In this document: one piece after another, positions 26,773 to 35,266 of the stretch
Position numbering within the stretch: position 1 is the stretch's first letter
Layout of the letters: each line of letters starts with the position of its first letter
From: Halococcus saccharolyticus DSM 5350
GTDB taxonomy: Archaea; Halobacteriota; Halobacteria; Halobacteriales; Halococcaceae
DNA length: 64,000 nt
Direction of reading: 5' to 3'
Assembly (NCBI RefSeq): GCF_000336915.1
Contig: NZ_AOMD01000015.1
Coordinates: 121,158 to 185,157 of the forward strand
Translations under genes and position numbers: made by a program
The notes under the pieces: generated by a model
What the model was told of the DNA's origin: nothing
The model's input: only the letters and a program-made list of their open reading frames with translations
Database searches by the model: none

Positions 26773-26778
26773 TTTATT
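26773..26778 (+). promoter_or_regulatory. TATA-like promoter of the GGR-like gene
   Basis: TTTATT lies 25 nt before the ATG at 26800, with the spacing of a leaderless haloarchaeal promoter. A leftward TATA-like CTTATAC for the dehydrogenase is at about 26708-26714, so this is a divergent promoter pair. Confidence 0.5.
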
Positions 26779-26799
26779 CCCCGCGGCGTCCCGGTTGTC

Positions 26800-28146
26800 A
26801 TGGAGCGGATCGACGTGGCGGTGGTCGGCGGAGGTCCGGCGGGGACGGCGGCGGCGTGGACGGCCGCGAGGCAGGGTGCCGACGCGGTCGCCTTCGAGAA
26901 GGGCGTCCCGCGGGCCGACCGTGCGGACCTCGGGCCGGACTCGACCGACGCCGCTGGCATGTTGGACTACTGGGTCGACCTGATGGATCTTCCCGAAGCG
27001 ATCCCCGACGAGGTGATCCTCCGCGATCTCGACGGCGCGACCTTTGCGGGACCGAACGAACGAATCACGATCCGCGACACCGGAATGGACGCGTCGTATC
27101 CCGAGTTCGGGTTCACCTTCCATCGCGCGCGCTTCGACGACTGGCTCCGCGAGCGCTGCGAGGCCGCCGGCGGAGGCTACCGGGTCGGCAACGGGATCAG
27201 GGACGTCGCGATCGACCCGCAGGACGGCCACACGCTCACGCTGCGCGACGGCCACGAGATCGAAGCCGAGTATCTGATCCTCGCCGACGGGCCACAGCGG
27301 ACGATCACACGGGGCGTTCTCTCCGAGTTCGTCGCCGAGGCCCGCCTCGAAAATCTCGCTTCGAACCGTGCGAACCACATCGCCTACCAGGAGTATCGGG
27401 AGTTCCCGCCCGAACTGTTCGACGACGATCACATCAAATTCTGGTGGGGCGCGATGCCCGGCCACACCGCGTACCCGTGGGTGTTCCCGAACGACGGCAC
27501 GGTGGCCCGCGTGGGGCTGACGATGCCGATCGGGCTCGACCTCGACGACGTGGCTAACCGGGACGCGTACCGCCTCCTCCGGCCCGACGACACGACCGTA
27601 CCGCCAGGCAAGGAGTACGTCCGACGACTGCTCGAAACCGAGTACCCCGGCTACGACCTCGATGACTTCCCGCTGGTCGAGGATCGCGGCAAGCGCGGCG
27701 GCGTCGAGTCCTACCCCATCTCCTCGACTCGCCCGATCGACTCTCCCGTGGACGCGAACGTTGCGATCGTCGGCGGTGCGATGGGTGCGACCTCGGCGTT
27801 CCACGAGGGTGGCGATCACGTCGCGGTTCGGACCGGCAAGATCGCCGGCGCGCTCGCGGGGGCGGGCGCACTCGGGGCGTACAACCGCGAGTGGAAGCGT
27901 GCGGTCGGCGAGGAGGTCCGCCGGAACGTCGCGATGGCCGACGTCGTCCGCGGGTTCGAGCCGGACGACTGGGATCGCACGTTTCGGTCGATCGGCCGAA
28001 CGCTCGACGACGGTCGCTACAGCACGCTCAGGACGCCGTTACTGGGATACGGTGGCCTCTCGGTGCTCGCTCGCTATCAGCGTGCGAAGCTCGGCTACCG
28101 GAACGGCGGGTACGTCCAGCTCGCCGAATCGGAGTACGCGATCTGA
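26800..28146 (+). CDS. Geranylgeranyl-reductase-family flavoprotein
   Basis: A 448-residue FAD-dependent protein of the geranylgeranyl reductase family, which saturates prenyl chains in archaeal lipids or quinones. It begins with the dinucleotide-binding VVGGGPAGTAAAWTA and FEKG. It has the aromatic substrate motif AYPWVFP (PxxYxWxFP type) near residue 225 and the second FAD motif NVAIVGGAMGATSAFHEGGDHVAVRTG near residue 325. Whether it acts on phospholipid, menaquinone or carotenoid precursors is not clear; haloarchaea have several paralogues. Confidence 0.88.
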   Translation: MERIDVAVVGGGPAGTAAAWTAARQGADAVAFEKGVPRADRADLGPDSTDAAGMLDYWVDLMDLPEAIPDEVILRDLDGATFAGPNERITIRDTGMDASYPEFGFTFHRARFDDWLRERCEAAGGGYRVGNGIRDVAIDPQDGHTLTLRDGHEIEAEYLILADGPQRTITRGVLSEFVAEARLENLASNRANHIAYQEYREFPPELFDDDHIKFWWGAMPGHTAYPWVFPNDGTVARVGLTMPIGLDLDDVANRDAYRLLRPDDTTVPPGKEYVRRLLETEYPGYDLDDFPLVEDRGKRGGVESYPISSTRPIDSPVDANVAIVGGAMGATSAFHEGGDHVAVRTGKIAGALAGAGALGAYNREWKRAVGEEVRRNVAMADVVRGFEPDDWDRTFRSIGRTLDDGRYSTLRTPLLGYGGLSVLARYQRAKLGYRNGGYVQLAESEYAI

Positions 28147-28482
28147 GCCGCGAAGGTTTAGTTCCGCCGCCACCACCGTCGAGTGCGTGCCGTAGTCCCC
28201 GCCCGAGTACGTCCACGAGGACGCGATGACCGTGCGGCGAACCCCGGCGCGCAACACGAGTCGCACAACGCGCGACTGACGGTGGAACCGGCGCGAGCCG
28301 GCGACACGGGTCGCGTCACGCGCGACCGACCGCGAGGCCGGCACCGCCGGCCGAGGATGGTCACCCACGACCCGCCCGGCATAGGGTTTACCGGCCGAGA
28401 CGGCACGCTGCCTGCGATGACGCCGGCCGTTAGTGTTCCGGGCGACAGCTTCATTCCCACGAGTAGCGTAGCGTCGCTCGAA
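28147..28482. other. Non-coding gap with four tandem hairpins, possible structured RNA
   Basis: I see no gene in these 336 bases. Four hairpins follow one another: AGTCGC/GCGACT (28259-28277), CCGGC-GCGA-GCCGG with a GNRA tetraloop (28288-28301), GGTCGCG-TCACG-CGCGACC (28309-28327) and GGCCGGC-ACC-GCCGGCC (28336-28352). A TTTA follows the upstream gene (28157). The RNase P core and the SRP helix-8 motifs are absent on both strands. It may be an uncharacterised structured RNA, but this rests on fold alone. Confidence 0.4.
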
Positions 28483-28694
28483 TGGATCGCAGCCGATTCG
28501 TGACGCTCTCCGCTCTCGCGTTCGGACTGATTTTGGTGAGTTTCGTGATCCTCGGTTTCAGCCGGCTCGTCCTTCCCTTCCGGACTGCACGATTGCTCGC
28601 CGGCCCCGTCGGCCTCGTCGCGTTTGGCCTGGTTTGTTATCTCTTTGTGCGAGCGGCGCTTTCGGCACTCGGCCTCGCCGAGATCGAGGAGTGA
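28483..28694 (+). CDS. Small membrane protein
   Basis: A 70-residue protein with two predicted membrane helices (about residues 7-27 and 38-62) separated by a short basic loop (LPFRTARLL) and ending in an acidic tail. No family is recognised. It is co-directional with hisD, 39 nt upstream, so they may share a transcript, but no functional link is evident. Confidence 0.7.
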
Positions 28695-28733
28695 GACCCC
28701 AAACCGTTTTCGCGCCGGCCGCGAACCCCCGAT

Positions 28734-30044
28734 ATGAACGTGAACGCCGTCGCGGAGCTCGCGCCCGACGAGCGCCGCGCGCTGTTCGATCGCGACGCCG
28801 GGATCGCGGCGATCGAGTCCGACGTGACAGCAATCGTCGATCGCGTGCGCGAGGAGGGCGACGTCGCGCTCCGGGAGTACGCCGAGGAGTTCGACGACGT
28901 CACTGTGGGTTCGCTCGACATCACCGACGAAGCCGAACGCGCGTACGACGAGATCGACGACAACCTCCGAAACCCGATCGAGACCGCCGCCGCCAATATT
29001 CGAGAATTTCACGAGCGCCAGGTCCCCGACGACTGGCGCGAGTCGTTCGACGGCCGCGAACTCGGCCAGCGCTATCGGCCGATCGAGCGGATCGGCGCGT
29101 ACGTCCCAGGTGGTTCGGCGGCGTACCCCTCTAGCGCGCTGATGACCGTTGTTCCGGCAAAGGTCGCGGGCGTCGAACAGGTGGCAGTGACGACGCCACC
29201 CGCCGATGAGATCAACCCCGCGACGCTCGCGGCACTTCACGTCGCGGGTGCGGACGCGATCTACCAGGTCGGCGGCGCGCAGGCGATCGCGGCGCTCGCG
29301 TACGGCACCGAGACCGTCCCCCGAGTGCAGAAGATCGTCGGCCCCGGAAATCGGTGGGTGACCGCCGCGAAGGCTGCCGTGAGAAACGACTGCGAGATCG
29401 ACTTTCTTGCCGGCCCGAGCGAAATCTGCGTGCTCGCCGACGAGACTGCGGAGCCGCAGTTCGTTGCCGCCGATCTGCTCGCCCAGGCCGAACACGATCC
29501 GAACGCATCGGTCGTCGCGGTCACCGATGACGAAACGCTCGCGGGACGGATCGTCGCCGAGGTCGAGGATCGTCTTGCGGGCCGCGAGCGTGAGGACACT
29601 ATTCGTGGGGCGCTCGAAAACGACGCTAGTGGCGTGTTCCACGCGCGCTCGATGTCCGAGGCCGTCCTCTTCTGCGAGGAGTACGCCGCCGAGCACCTCT
29701 CGATCCAGGCTGCCGAGGACGAGGCGCTGCTCGACCGGATCGCGAGTGCGGGCAGTGCGTTTCTCGGCCCCCACTCACCGGTGGCGGCCGGCGACTATGC
29801 TGCCGGGCCGAACCACGTCCTCCCGACCGGCGGACACGCGAAGATCGCCGGCGGCCTCTCCGTCGACAGCTTCCTCCGGTCGACGACGGTTCAGCGACTC
29901 GACGCCGACGCGCTCGACGCGATCGGCGACACGGTGACGACGCTCGCTGCAGCCGAGGGGCTGGAGGCACACGCCGAGAGTGTCGCGCTCAGGCTCCGCG
30001 AGTCCGAGAACGCCGCCCGAGACCCCGATCGGCTTCGCGAATAG
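28734..30044 (+). CDS. hisD: Histidinol dehydrogenase
   Basis: A 436-residue enzyme for the last two steps of histidine biosynthesis (histidinol to histidine with NAD). Conserved blocks: GAYVPGGSAAYPSSALMTVVPAKVAGV near residue 122, DFLAGPSEICVLADE near residue 222, ADLLAQAEHDPNA near residue 245 with the zinc-binding Gln/His, and EHLSIQA plus GPNHVLPTGGHAK near residue 360. Full length. Other his genes are not in the window, as usual for the scattered haloarchaeal pathway. Confidence 0.96.
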   Translation: MNVNAVAELAPDERRALFDRDAGIAAIESDVTAIVDRVREEGDVALREYAEEFDDVTVGSLDITDEAERAYDEIDDNLRNPIETAAANIREFHERQVPDDWRESFDGRELGQRYRPIERIGAYVPGGSAAYPSSALMTVVPAKVAGVEQVAVTTPPADEINPATLAALHVAGADAIYQVGGAQAIAALAYGTETVPRVQKIVGPGNRWVTAAKAAVRNDCEIDFLAGPSEICVLADETAEPQFVAADLLAQAEHDPNASVVAVTDDETLAGRIVAEVEDRLAGREREDTIRGALENDASGVFHARSMSEAVLFCEEYAAEHLSIQAAEDEALLDRIASAGSAFLGPHSPVAAGDYAAGPNHVLPTGGHAKIAGGLSVDSFLRSTTVQRLDADALDAIGDTVTTLAAAEGLEAHAESVALRLRESENAARDPDRLRE

Positions 30045-30103
30045 CTGAGCACCACGAATCCGCAAGGCGTACGGTTAGATAGCTGTACCCCGTACTCTCG
30101 CGT

Positions 30104-30256
30104 ATGTCCGGGGAAGAACGAACACAGGTGACCGTCAGCCCCGAAACTGCCGAGAAGCTTGCAGTCCTCGCCGACCAACACGACTTCGAGACGCGTGGCG
30201 ACGCGGTCGGCTACGCGGTCAACCGAGTCCTCATCGACGACGAGATCGACTACTGA
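30104..30256 (+). CDS. Small ribbon-helix-helix-like protein
   Basis: A 50-residue acidic protein (MSGEERTQVTVSPETAEKLAVLADQHDF...). The pattern of one strand (TQVTVSPE) followed by two helices is that of a ribbon-helix-helix/CopG-like DNA-binding unit, a common small class in haloarchaea. It is too short for standard ORF calling but has clear haloarchaeal codon use. It lies between hisD and the HesB gene. Target unknown; no antitoxin partner is adjacent. Confidence 0.6.
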   Translation: MSGEERTQVTVSPETAEKLAVLADQHDFETRGDAVGYAVNRVLIDDEIDY

Positions 30257-30346
30257 CGCGGACGAGTCGCTGCAGCCGACTTCACACTGAGTTTGTCGCA
30301 GTGTTTCGGCGTCATCGTTAACCACCTGGGGACGAAACGAACTACC

Positions 30347-30715
30347 ATGAGCACGGGCGCGACCACCGACGGGGAGTCTATCCCCGAGATCGAAGTCTCG
30401 GAGTCGGCTGCCGACGAGGCGCTTTCGCTTCTCGACGGCGAGGGGATGGACACCGACATCGCCGGGCTCCGGCTGTTCGTCCAGCAAGGCGGCTGTGCCG
30501 GCCTCTCGTATGGAATGCGCTTCGACACCGAACCCGAGGGCGACGATCAGGTGTATGAACACCACGGCCTTCGGGTGTTCGTCGATCCCGCCAGCATGAA
30601 CTACGTCGGCGGCAGCGTTCTCGATTTCGAGGGCGGCCTGCAGGGCGCTGGCTTCCACGTCGAAAACCCCAATGTCGTCAGCGAGTGCGGCTGCGGCGAG
30701 AGCTTCCGCACCTGA
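30347..30715 (+). CDS. A-type Fe-S cluster carrier (HesB/IscA/ErpA)
   Basis: A 122-residue A-type carrier that delivers Fe-S clusters to apoproteins. The three cluster cysteines are present in the canonical arrangement: QGGCAGLSYG near residue 50 and ECGCGESF near the C-terminus (CxC). An acidic N-terminal extension of about 17 residues precedes the fold. The start ATG 30347 is chosen from that layout. No isc/suf genes are adjacent. Confidence 0.93.
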   Translation: MSTGATTDGESIPEIEVSESAADEALSLLDGEGMDTDIAGLRLFVQQGGCAGLSYGMRFDTEPEGDDQVYEHHGLRVFVDPASMNYVGGSVLDFEGGLQGAGFHVENPNVVSECGCGESFRT

Positions 30716-31251
30716 AAGCCCTCGGAACTGCGCGGGCCACCGGTTCGCGCATCCGGCCTCACTACGTTCGGCCGGACGCCCGACGGCGGTTCCTCGCCCT
30801 TTTCATGTCCGCCGGGAGAGCAAAGCTCTCCCGAGCCCTGACTCGCTCCGCTTGTCAGGACACCAGGCCCGCATTGCGCGACCCCCGCTGTCGCGTCTGC
30901 TCACGGGCGCTCCGCCCGTTCGCACGGGCCGAGGCGCTACGCGCCTCGTGGCGGCACGCGCTGAAGCCCCCCGTCCCTCCCCGTGCGGCCGCGATAAACG
31001 CGGCCGCGTGGCTTCCTTCCGCTCCGCCACCACACAGCTTCTGCACCGCTCCGCACAGCACCGCCGAAGCCCTCGACTACTCGCTCCGCTCGCAGTCTCG
31101 CCCTTCATCCACCAGGAGAGCTTCGCTCTCCTGAGCCTTGACTCACTTCGTTCGTCGAGACGCCAGGCCCGCACCGCGACCACTTCCGCACCGCAGCCAC
31201 CACTCACGCGAGCGTCGAACCCTCTTTGTGGCCCCCGTTCGTAGGTAACCC
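30716..31251. repeat. Intergenic hairpin-module region before samp1
   Basis: There is no credible gene in these 536 bases. Two modules of the family seen after pccA lie here (30792-30882 and 31098-31177). They carry CGGGAGAGC-AAA-GCTCTCCCG (30813-30833) and CAGGAGAGC-TTC-GCTCTCCTG (31113-31133). Other perfect hairpins are ACGGGCG-CTC-CGCCCGT (30903-30919), GAGGCGC-TAC-GCGCCTC (30931-30947) and GCGGCCGCG-ATAAA-CGCGGCCGC (30985-31007). Three-base loops dominate. Confidence 0.85.
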
Positions 31252-31527
31252 ATGCACTGGAAACTCTTCGCGACGCTCGCCGAGGCCGCCGGCGAACGTG
31301 AGGTCGATGTCGAGGTCGAACCGGATGCGAACCTCGGCGACGCGCTCGCGGCGCTGTTCGATCGGTACCCCGCCCTCGAAGACGAGATCATCGAGGACGG
31401 CGAGATCCGCGATCACATCCGGCTGCTCAGAAACGGCGAGGACCCCTTCGTCGCCGGCGACGGCCTCGACACCGCTCTCGACGAAGGCGACGAACTCGCC
31501 GCGTTCCCGCCAGTCAGTGGTGGTTGA
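31252..31527 (+). CDS. samp1: Ubiquitin-like small archaeal modifier protein 1
   Basis: A 91-residue beta-grasp protein of the MoaD/ThiS/ubiquitin type. It starts MHWKLFATLAEAAGE and ends in FPPVSGG, the C-terminal diglycine that is adenylylated and either thiocarboxylated or linked to lysines. The sequence closely follows Haloferax SAMP1 as I remember it, including HIRLLRNGEDP. Expected roles are protein conjugation (sampylation) and molybdopterin sulfur transfer with the E1 UbaA. No ubaA is in the window. Confidence 0.93.
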   Translation: MHWKLFATLAEAAGEREVDVEVEPDANLGDALAALFDRYPALEDEIIEDGEIRDHIRLLRNGEDPFVAGDGLDTALDEGDELAAFPPVSGG

Positions 31528-31542
31528 ACCGGGAACCTCCTC

Positions 31543-32268
31543 TTAAAGATCGGTAGCCGCATCGAGCGCGATCGCGATCGCGCGCTCGACGTTGTCTTTC
31601 GCCTTCTTGGGTAGCTCCTCGCCTTCGGTCTCGCCCTTCTGCGTGCCCGCGACGAGGTTGCCGTCGACGGTACAGAGTGCGCCCGCTCGCAGCCCCTTCC
31701 GGCGCGCGAGCGTGAAGATCGCGGCGGCCTCCATCTCAACCGAGAGCACACCGGCGCGCTCCCACGCCTCGATGTACTCGTCAGTCTCGGCGTAGAAGGC
31801 GTCATCGGAGGCGATCGGCCCGACGTGGACGGGCTCGGAACGCGTCCCGGCCGCTTCGACCAACCCCGAGAGTACGTCGTAATCCGGGACGGCGGGCACG
31901 GTGTCGCGCTCGTACCGCTCTGTCGTCCCTTCGTCCTTCGCTGCTCCCGTCGCGACCACCACGTCGCCGACCTCGATGTCGGCCTGAAGTGCACCCGTCG
32001 TCCCAACTCGGATCAGGCTCTCGACCCCGACGTTCGCGAGCTCCTCGACCGCGATCGCGGCCGACGGACAGCCGATTCCTGTCGAACAGATCGTGACCGG
32101 ACTCCCCTCGTATCTAGCGTTCACGATCTTGTACTCGCGGTTCTCGGCGACGACCTCGCTCTCCTCGCAGTGGCCGGCGATCCGATCGACCCGGCCCGGA
32201 TCGCCGGGCAGGAGCGCAACATCGTGGAGTTCGCCCGACTCGACAAGCAGGTGTGGCTGTTTGGCCAT
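31543..32268 (-). CDS. udp: Uridine phosphorylase (NP-I family)
   Basis: A 241-residue nucleoside phosphorylase that splits uridine-type nucleosides with phosphate. Features: LLPGDPGRV (phosphate loop) near residue 19, STGIGCPSAAIAVEEL near residue 62, LIRVGTTGAL near residue 85, and VEMEAAAIFTLA near residue 175 with the ribose-binding Met-Glu. These fit the Udp/DeoD NP-I fold. The start ATG at 32268 gives the usual N-terminus (MAKQPHLL). The frame's long upstream extension is antisense to the next gene. Confidence 0.92.
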   Translation of the reverse strand: MAKQPHLLVESGELHDVALLPGDPGRVDRIAGHCEESEVVAENREYKIVNARYEGSPVTICSTGIGCPSAAIAVEELANVGVESLIRVGTTGALQADIEVGDVVVATGAAKDEGTTERYERDTVPAVPDYDVLSGLVEAAGTRSEPVHVGPIASDDAFYAETDEYIEAWERAGVLSVEMEAAAIFTLARRKGLRAGALCTVDGNLVAGTQKGETEGEELPKKAKDNVERAIAIALDAATDL

Positions 32269-32364
32269 ACCGTCGTCTCCTCGCTCGGGGGAGAAAAAAC
32301 GGTCTATCCGTGTGCTCGGAGCGAGTGCCGGCCACTTTTTCAGGGGGCGCGTCGAACCGCGGGT

Positions 32365-33534
32365 ATGGCGCTCGAAATCACTCGGATCGAGACCATGGAG
32401 TTCGCCTACCCGCTCGAAGACGTCGGCTCGGACGAGGGGTTCAACCTCGCCTACGAGCCGGGAACGACCACCGAGCGGCGGCTGTTCGCGATCGAGGTTC
32501 ACACCGACGGCGACGTGACGGGACGGTTCGTCGGCGGCAACTCGCCTGCCTTCGCCCAGATCCACGAGGTCGCCGACTACCTTATCGGGAAGGACCCGCT
32601 CCGCCGCGAACGCCACTGGAGCGAGATGAAACGCGGCCTCCGGAAGTACGATCGGATGGGAATTGGCCCCGTCGACATCGCGCTCTGGGACCTCGCGGGC
32701 AAACACTACGACGCGTCGATCAGCGAACTCCTCGGTCGCTACCGCGATCGGCTGCCGGCGTACGCCTCGACCTACCACGCCGACGACAACGGCGGGCTCG
32801 ACTCGCCCGAGGCGTACGCCGAGTTCGCCGCCGAGTGCGCCGAAATGGGGTATGGAGGATTCAAGATCCACGGCTGGGGCGGCAGTGACGAAGCCCGGGA
32901 CATTGACCGCGAGGTCGCCACCGTCCGCGCGGTCGGCGAACGCGCACCCGACGAGATGGATCTGATGATCGACCCCGCCTGCGAGTACGAAACCTTCGCC
33001 GACGCGCTGAAGGTCGGTCGCGCGTGTGACGAACAGGAATTCTTCTGGTACGAGGACCCGTTCCGCGACGGCGGTATCTCCCAGGAAGCTCACAAGCGCC
33101 TCCGCCAGCGGATCGACACGCCACTCCTCCAGACCGAACACGTCCGGGGGCTCGAACCCCACGTCGACTTCATCGCAAGCGAGGCGACCGATTCGCTGCG
33201 AGCCGATCCGGAGTACGACGGGGGGATCACGGGCGCGATGAAGCTCGCGCACGCCGCCGAGGGGTTCGGTGCCGACGTCGAGATCCACTCGCCGGGTCCG
33301 GCCCAGCGCCACTGCATGGCTGCGATTCGGAACTCGAACTACTACGAGATGGCGCTGGTCCACCCCGACTGCGACAACACCGCACCGCCGATCTACGAAG
33401 AGGGGTACGACGATCAGCTCGATACCATCGACAGCGATGGGACCGTTCCTGTTCCCGATGGACCCGGACTGGGTGTCGACTACGACTGGTCGTACATCGA
33501 AGATCAGATGAAGGGCGGCAGAACCTACGAGTAA
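32365..33534 (+). CDS. Enolase-superfamily (mandelate racemase / muconate lactonizing) enzyme
   Basis: A 389-residue enolase-superfamily enzyme with the N-terminal capping domain and C-terminal barrel. Barrel motifs: GGFKIHGWG (KxH at the end of beta-2), LMIDPACEYE (first metal Asp), FFWYEDPF (second metal Glu), LLQTEHVRG (third metal-ligand region) and DVEIHSPGPAQRH with a His that may be the second catalytic base. This fits the sugar-acid dehydratase/racemase group. The substrate is unknown. A TMP-like divergent arrangement with udp (about 97 nt apart) is probably incidental. Confidence 0.88.
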   Translation: MALEITRIETMEFAYPLEDVGSDEGFNLAYEPGTTTERRLFAIEVHTDGDVTGRFVGGNSPAFAQIHEVADYLIGKDPLRRERHWSEMKRGLRKYDRMGIGPVDIALWDLAGKHYDASISELLGRYRDRLPAYASTYHADDNGGLDSPEAYAEFAAECAEMGYGGFKIHGWGGSDEARDIDREVATVRAVGERAPDEMDLMIDPACEYETFADALKVGRACDEQEFFWYEDPFRDGGISQEAHKRLRQRIDTPLLQTEHVRGLEPHVDFIASEATDSLRADPEYDGGITGAMKLAHAAEGFGADVEIHSPGPAQRHCMAAIRNSNYYEMALVHPDCDNTAPPIYEEGYDDQLDTIDSDGTVPVPDGPGLGVDYDWSYIEDQMKGGRTYE

Positions 33535-33582
33535 CGCAGCGTCAGCGTCCGACGATCAGCAGTCACGGGGCGGCCCGACGTC

Positions 33583-34563
33583 TCACTTCGAATCGGAGTC
33601 GAGTGCGGTCGCCGGACGGGAGTCACGCCGACGAGCGACGAGCGCGGCGACACCGAATACGACGACCAGCAGGAGTCCGAAGACGAACGCCAGCGTACTC
33701 AGGCTGAGGTTCGACAGGATTCCACCACTCTCGCCCGAGGCACCGGTCGTGTTCGTCTCGTTTGCCGTGGTGCCGGGTGTCGTCGTCACATCAGTCGCGA
33801 TCGTTCGCGGTGGCTCGGTCGTCGCTTCCGTTGTCGTCGGCGTTTGAGTCGCCGTCGTGGTGTCTGTCGAGGCCGGTGTGGCCGTCTGCGTTTCTGTCTC
33901 CGTCTGCGTGGCCGTCTCCGTCGGCGTTGGTGTCGGCGTCGCGGTCGGTGTGGGTGTCGGCGTCGGTGTATCTGTTGGCGTCGGGGTTGGCGTAGGGGTC
34001 TGGGTCGTTGTCGGCGTCGGCGTCGGGGTCGGGGTTGGGGTTGGCGTAGGCGTTTCCGTCGTTGTTGTAGTCGTGGTCGTCGTCGGTGGCGTTTCCGAGA
34101 ACGAGCCTGGATCGACTTCCTCGCCGTTGACGAGAACGGTTACCGGGCCACCGCTGACGCTGAACGACGTAACCTCTCCGGCGAACTGGAAGCTGTCTTC
34201 GCCGCCCTCAGCGGTCGAGCCGGTGGCTCTGGTGCCGGAGGCTTCGTCGGGGACCACCGCGTCGTCTTCGGTGTCCGCTCCGCTCCCTGGCTCGATCCGC
34301 TCGCTCACCGTGATGGTGTAGTTCGCCCGTTCGTCGCTGGTGCTTTGAATGGTGATCGTGTTCGACAGCTGGGATGACTGTGCGTAGCCCGATCCGAGCT
34401 GGGCGACAGTCTCCCCGGAACTGCTCGACTCGATCGGCGCGTTCGCATCTACCGAGGGCTGGACTCCATCGTGGTCGGCGGTCGGGGCCGCGACGGCCGG
34501 CATCGTCGTCACTACGAGGACGCAGACTACAACCACGATCACCGACGAAACGGACGAAGACAT
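33583..34563 (-). CDS. Thr/Pro-rich cell-surface protein with C-terminal anchor
   Basis: A 326-residue exported protein. Residues 1-25 are a signal peptide ending AVAA. A small Ser/Asn-containing domain with N-glycosylation sites (NYT) follows. Residues about 160-270 are a low-complexity stalk of T-P-T-P-type repeats. A membrane helix (LAFVFGLLLVVVFGVAALV) and basic RRR form the C-terminal anchor. It is probably heavily O-glycosylated. The repeat DNA (gtcggcgtcggt-type) may expand or contract by slippage. Function unknown; it resembles S-layer-like stalk proteins. Confidence 0.85.
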   Translation of the reverse strand: MSSSVSSVIVVVVCVLVVTTMPAVAAPTADHDGVQPSVDANAPIESSSSGETVAQLGSGYAQSSQLSNTITIQSTSDERANYTITVSERIEPGSGADTEDDAVVPDEASGTRATGSTAEGGEDSFQFAGEVTSFSVSGGPVTVLVNGEEVDPGSFSETPPTTTTTTTTTETPTPTPTPTPTPTPTTTQTPTPTPTPTDTPTPTPTPTATPTPTPTETATQTETETQTATPASTDTTTATQTPTTTEATTEPPRTIATDVTTTPGTTANETNTTGASGESGGILSNLSLSTLAFVFGLLLVVVFGVAALVARRRDSRPATALDSDSK

Positions 34564-34590
34564 CGTCTGCTTCGCAGTAGCGACGAACGG

Positions 34591-34600
34591 CTAAATAACC
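34591..34600 (-). promoter_or_regulatory. TATA-like promoter of the surface-protein gene
   Basis: GGTTATTTAG on the minus strand lies about 30 nt before the ATG at 34563, the expected position for a leaderless haloarchaeal promoter. Confidence 0.5.
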
Positions 34601-34675
34601 CTGCGGTCGTGACTCGGTGAGAACCGCCCAGTACCCACCGGAACAGTTAGCATCGTCCATGGAGTGATTCCAGCC

Positions 34676-35179
34676 ATGAGCCTTCGTGCTCGTGACATCA
34701 TGACGACCGACGTGAAGACGGTGCAGCCGGACGAGGACGTGAGTGACGTCCTCACCCGGCTGGCTCGGGCGTCGTTCAACGGGTTCCCGGTCGTCGACGA
34801 CGAAGATCACGTCGTCGGGATCGTCACGCAGGGCGATCTCGTCGATCTCTTCCAGCCCAGCGACCGCACGCTCTGGATCCCGATCGGGTTTCCGCCGTTC
34901 ATCAGCTCGATCGACTACGCGGTCGATATCTCGTGGAACGATCTCGACGTCGGGATCGATCTCGCCAAACACGCCGGCAAACCCATCAGCAGCGTGATGA
35001 CCGAGGACGTCGTGACCGTCGCTCCCGACGACGATCTCGACCGGGTTCTCGAACTCCTCGCCGACGAGAACCGCGACATCAATCGCCTCCCCGTGATCGA
35101 AGACGAGCGACTCGTCGGTATCATCGCTCGGGAGGACCTCCTGCGGACGCTCCGGGACGAGCGCGAACTCGCCTCCTGA
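34676..35179 (+). CDS. Two-CBS-domain protein
   Basis: A 167-residue protein of two CBS domains: residues about 5-65 (DIMTTDVKTVQPDEDVSDVL...GFPVVDDEDHVVGIVTQGDLV) and about 102-165 (SVMTEDVVTVAPDDDLDRVL...RLPVIEDERLVGIIAREDLLR). A hydrophobic insertion between them (LWIPIGFPPFISSIDYAV) is common in this haloarchaeal type. CBS pairs bind adenosyl nucleotides and act as energy or ionic sensors for a partner. No partner is adjacent. The start ATG 34676 is chosen over GTG 34664. Confidence 0.92.
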   Translation: MSLRARDIMTTDVKTVQPDEDVSDVLTRLARASFNGFPVVDDEDHVVGIVTQGDLVDLFQPSDRTLWIPIGFPPFISSIDYAVDISWNDLDVGIDLAKHAGKPISSVMTEDVVTVAPDDDLDRVLELLADENRDINRLPVIEDERLVGIIAREDLLRTLRDERELAS

Positions 35180-35266
35180 CTGGCACGAACGCGCTTTCGG
35201 CCAGCTTCCTGTGGCCTGTCTTTTCGACCCACAGTATATTGACGTGGACGTCGAAGTCTGGGCAGT

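Noticed and set aside
28147-28482. RNase P RNA or SRP RNA in this gap
   Set aside because: GAGGAAAGTCC-type CR-I, CR-V and the SRP helix-8 tetraloop motif are absent on both strands, and the true rnpB is at 39959-40396.
28158-29774. A 538-codon minus-strand open frame over hisD
   Set aside because: It is the antisense shadow of hisD, whose catalytic motifs are intact on the plus strand.
33840-34090. Short GTCGGCGT-type direct repeats resembling a CRISPR array
   Set aside because: The repeats are in-frame codons for a Thr-Pro stalk of a surface protein; spacing is irregular and there are no unique spacers or cas genes.
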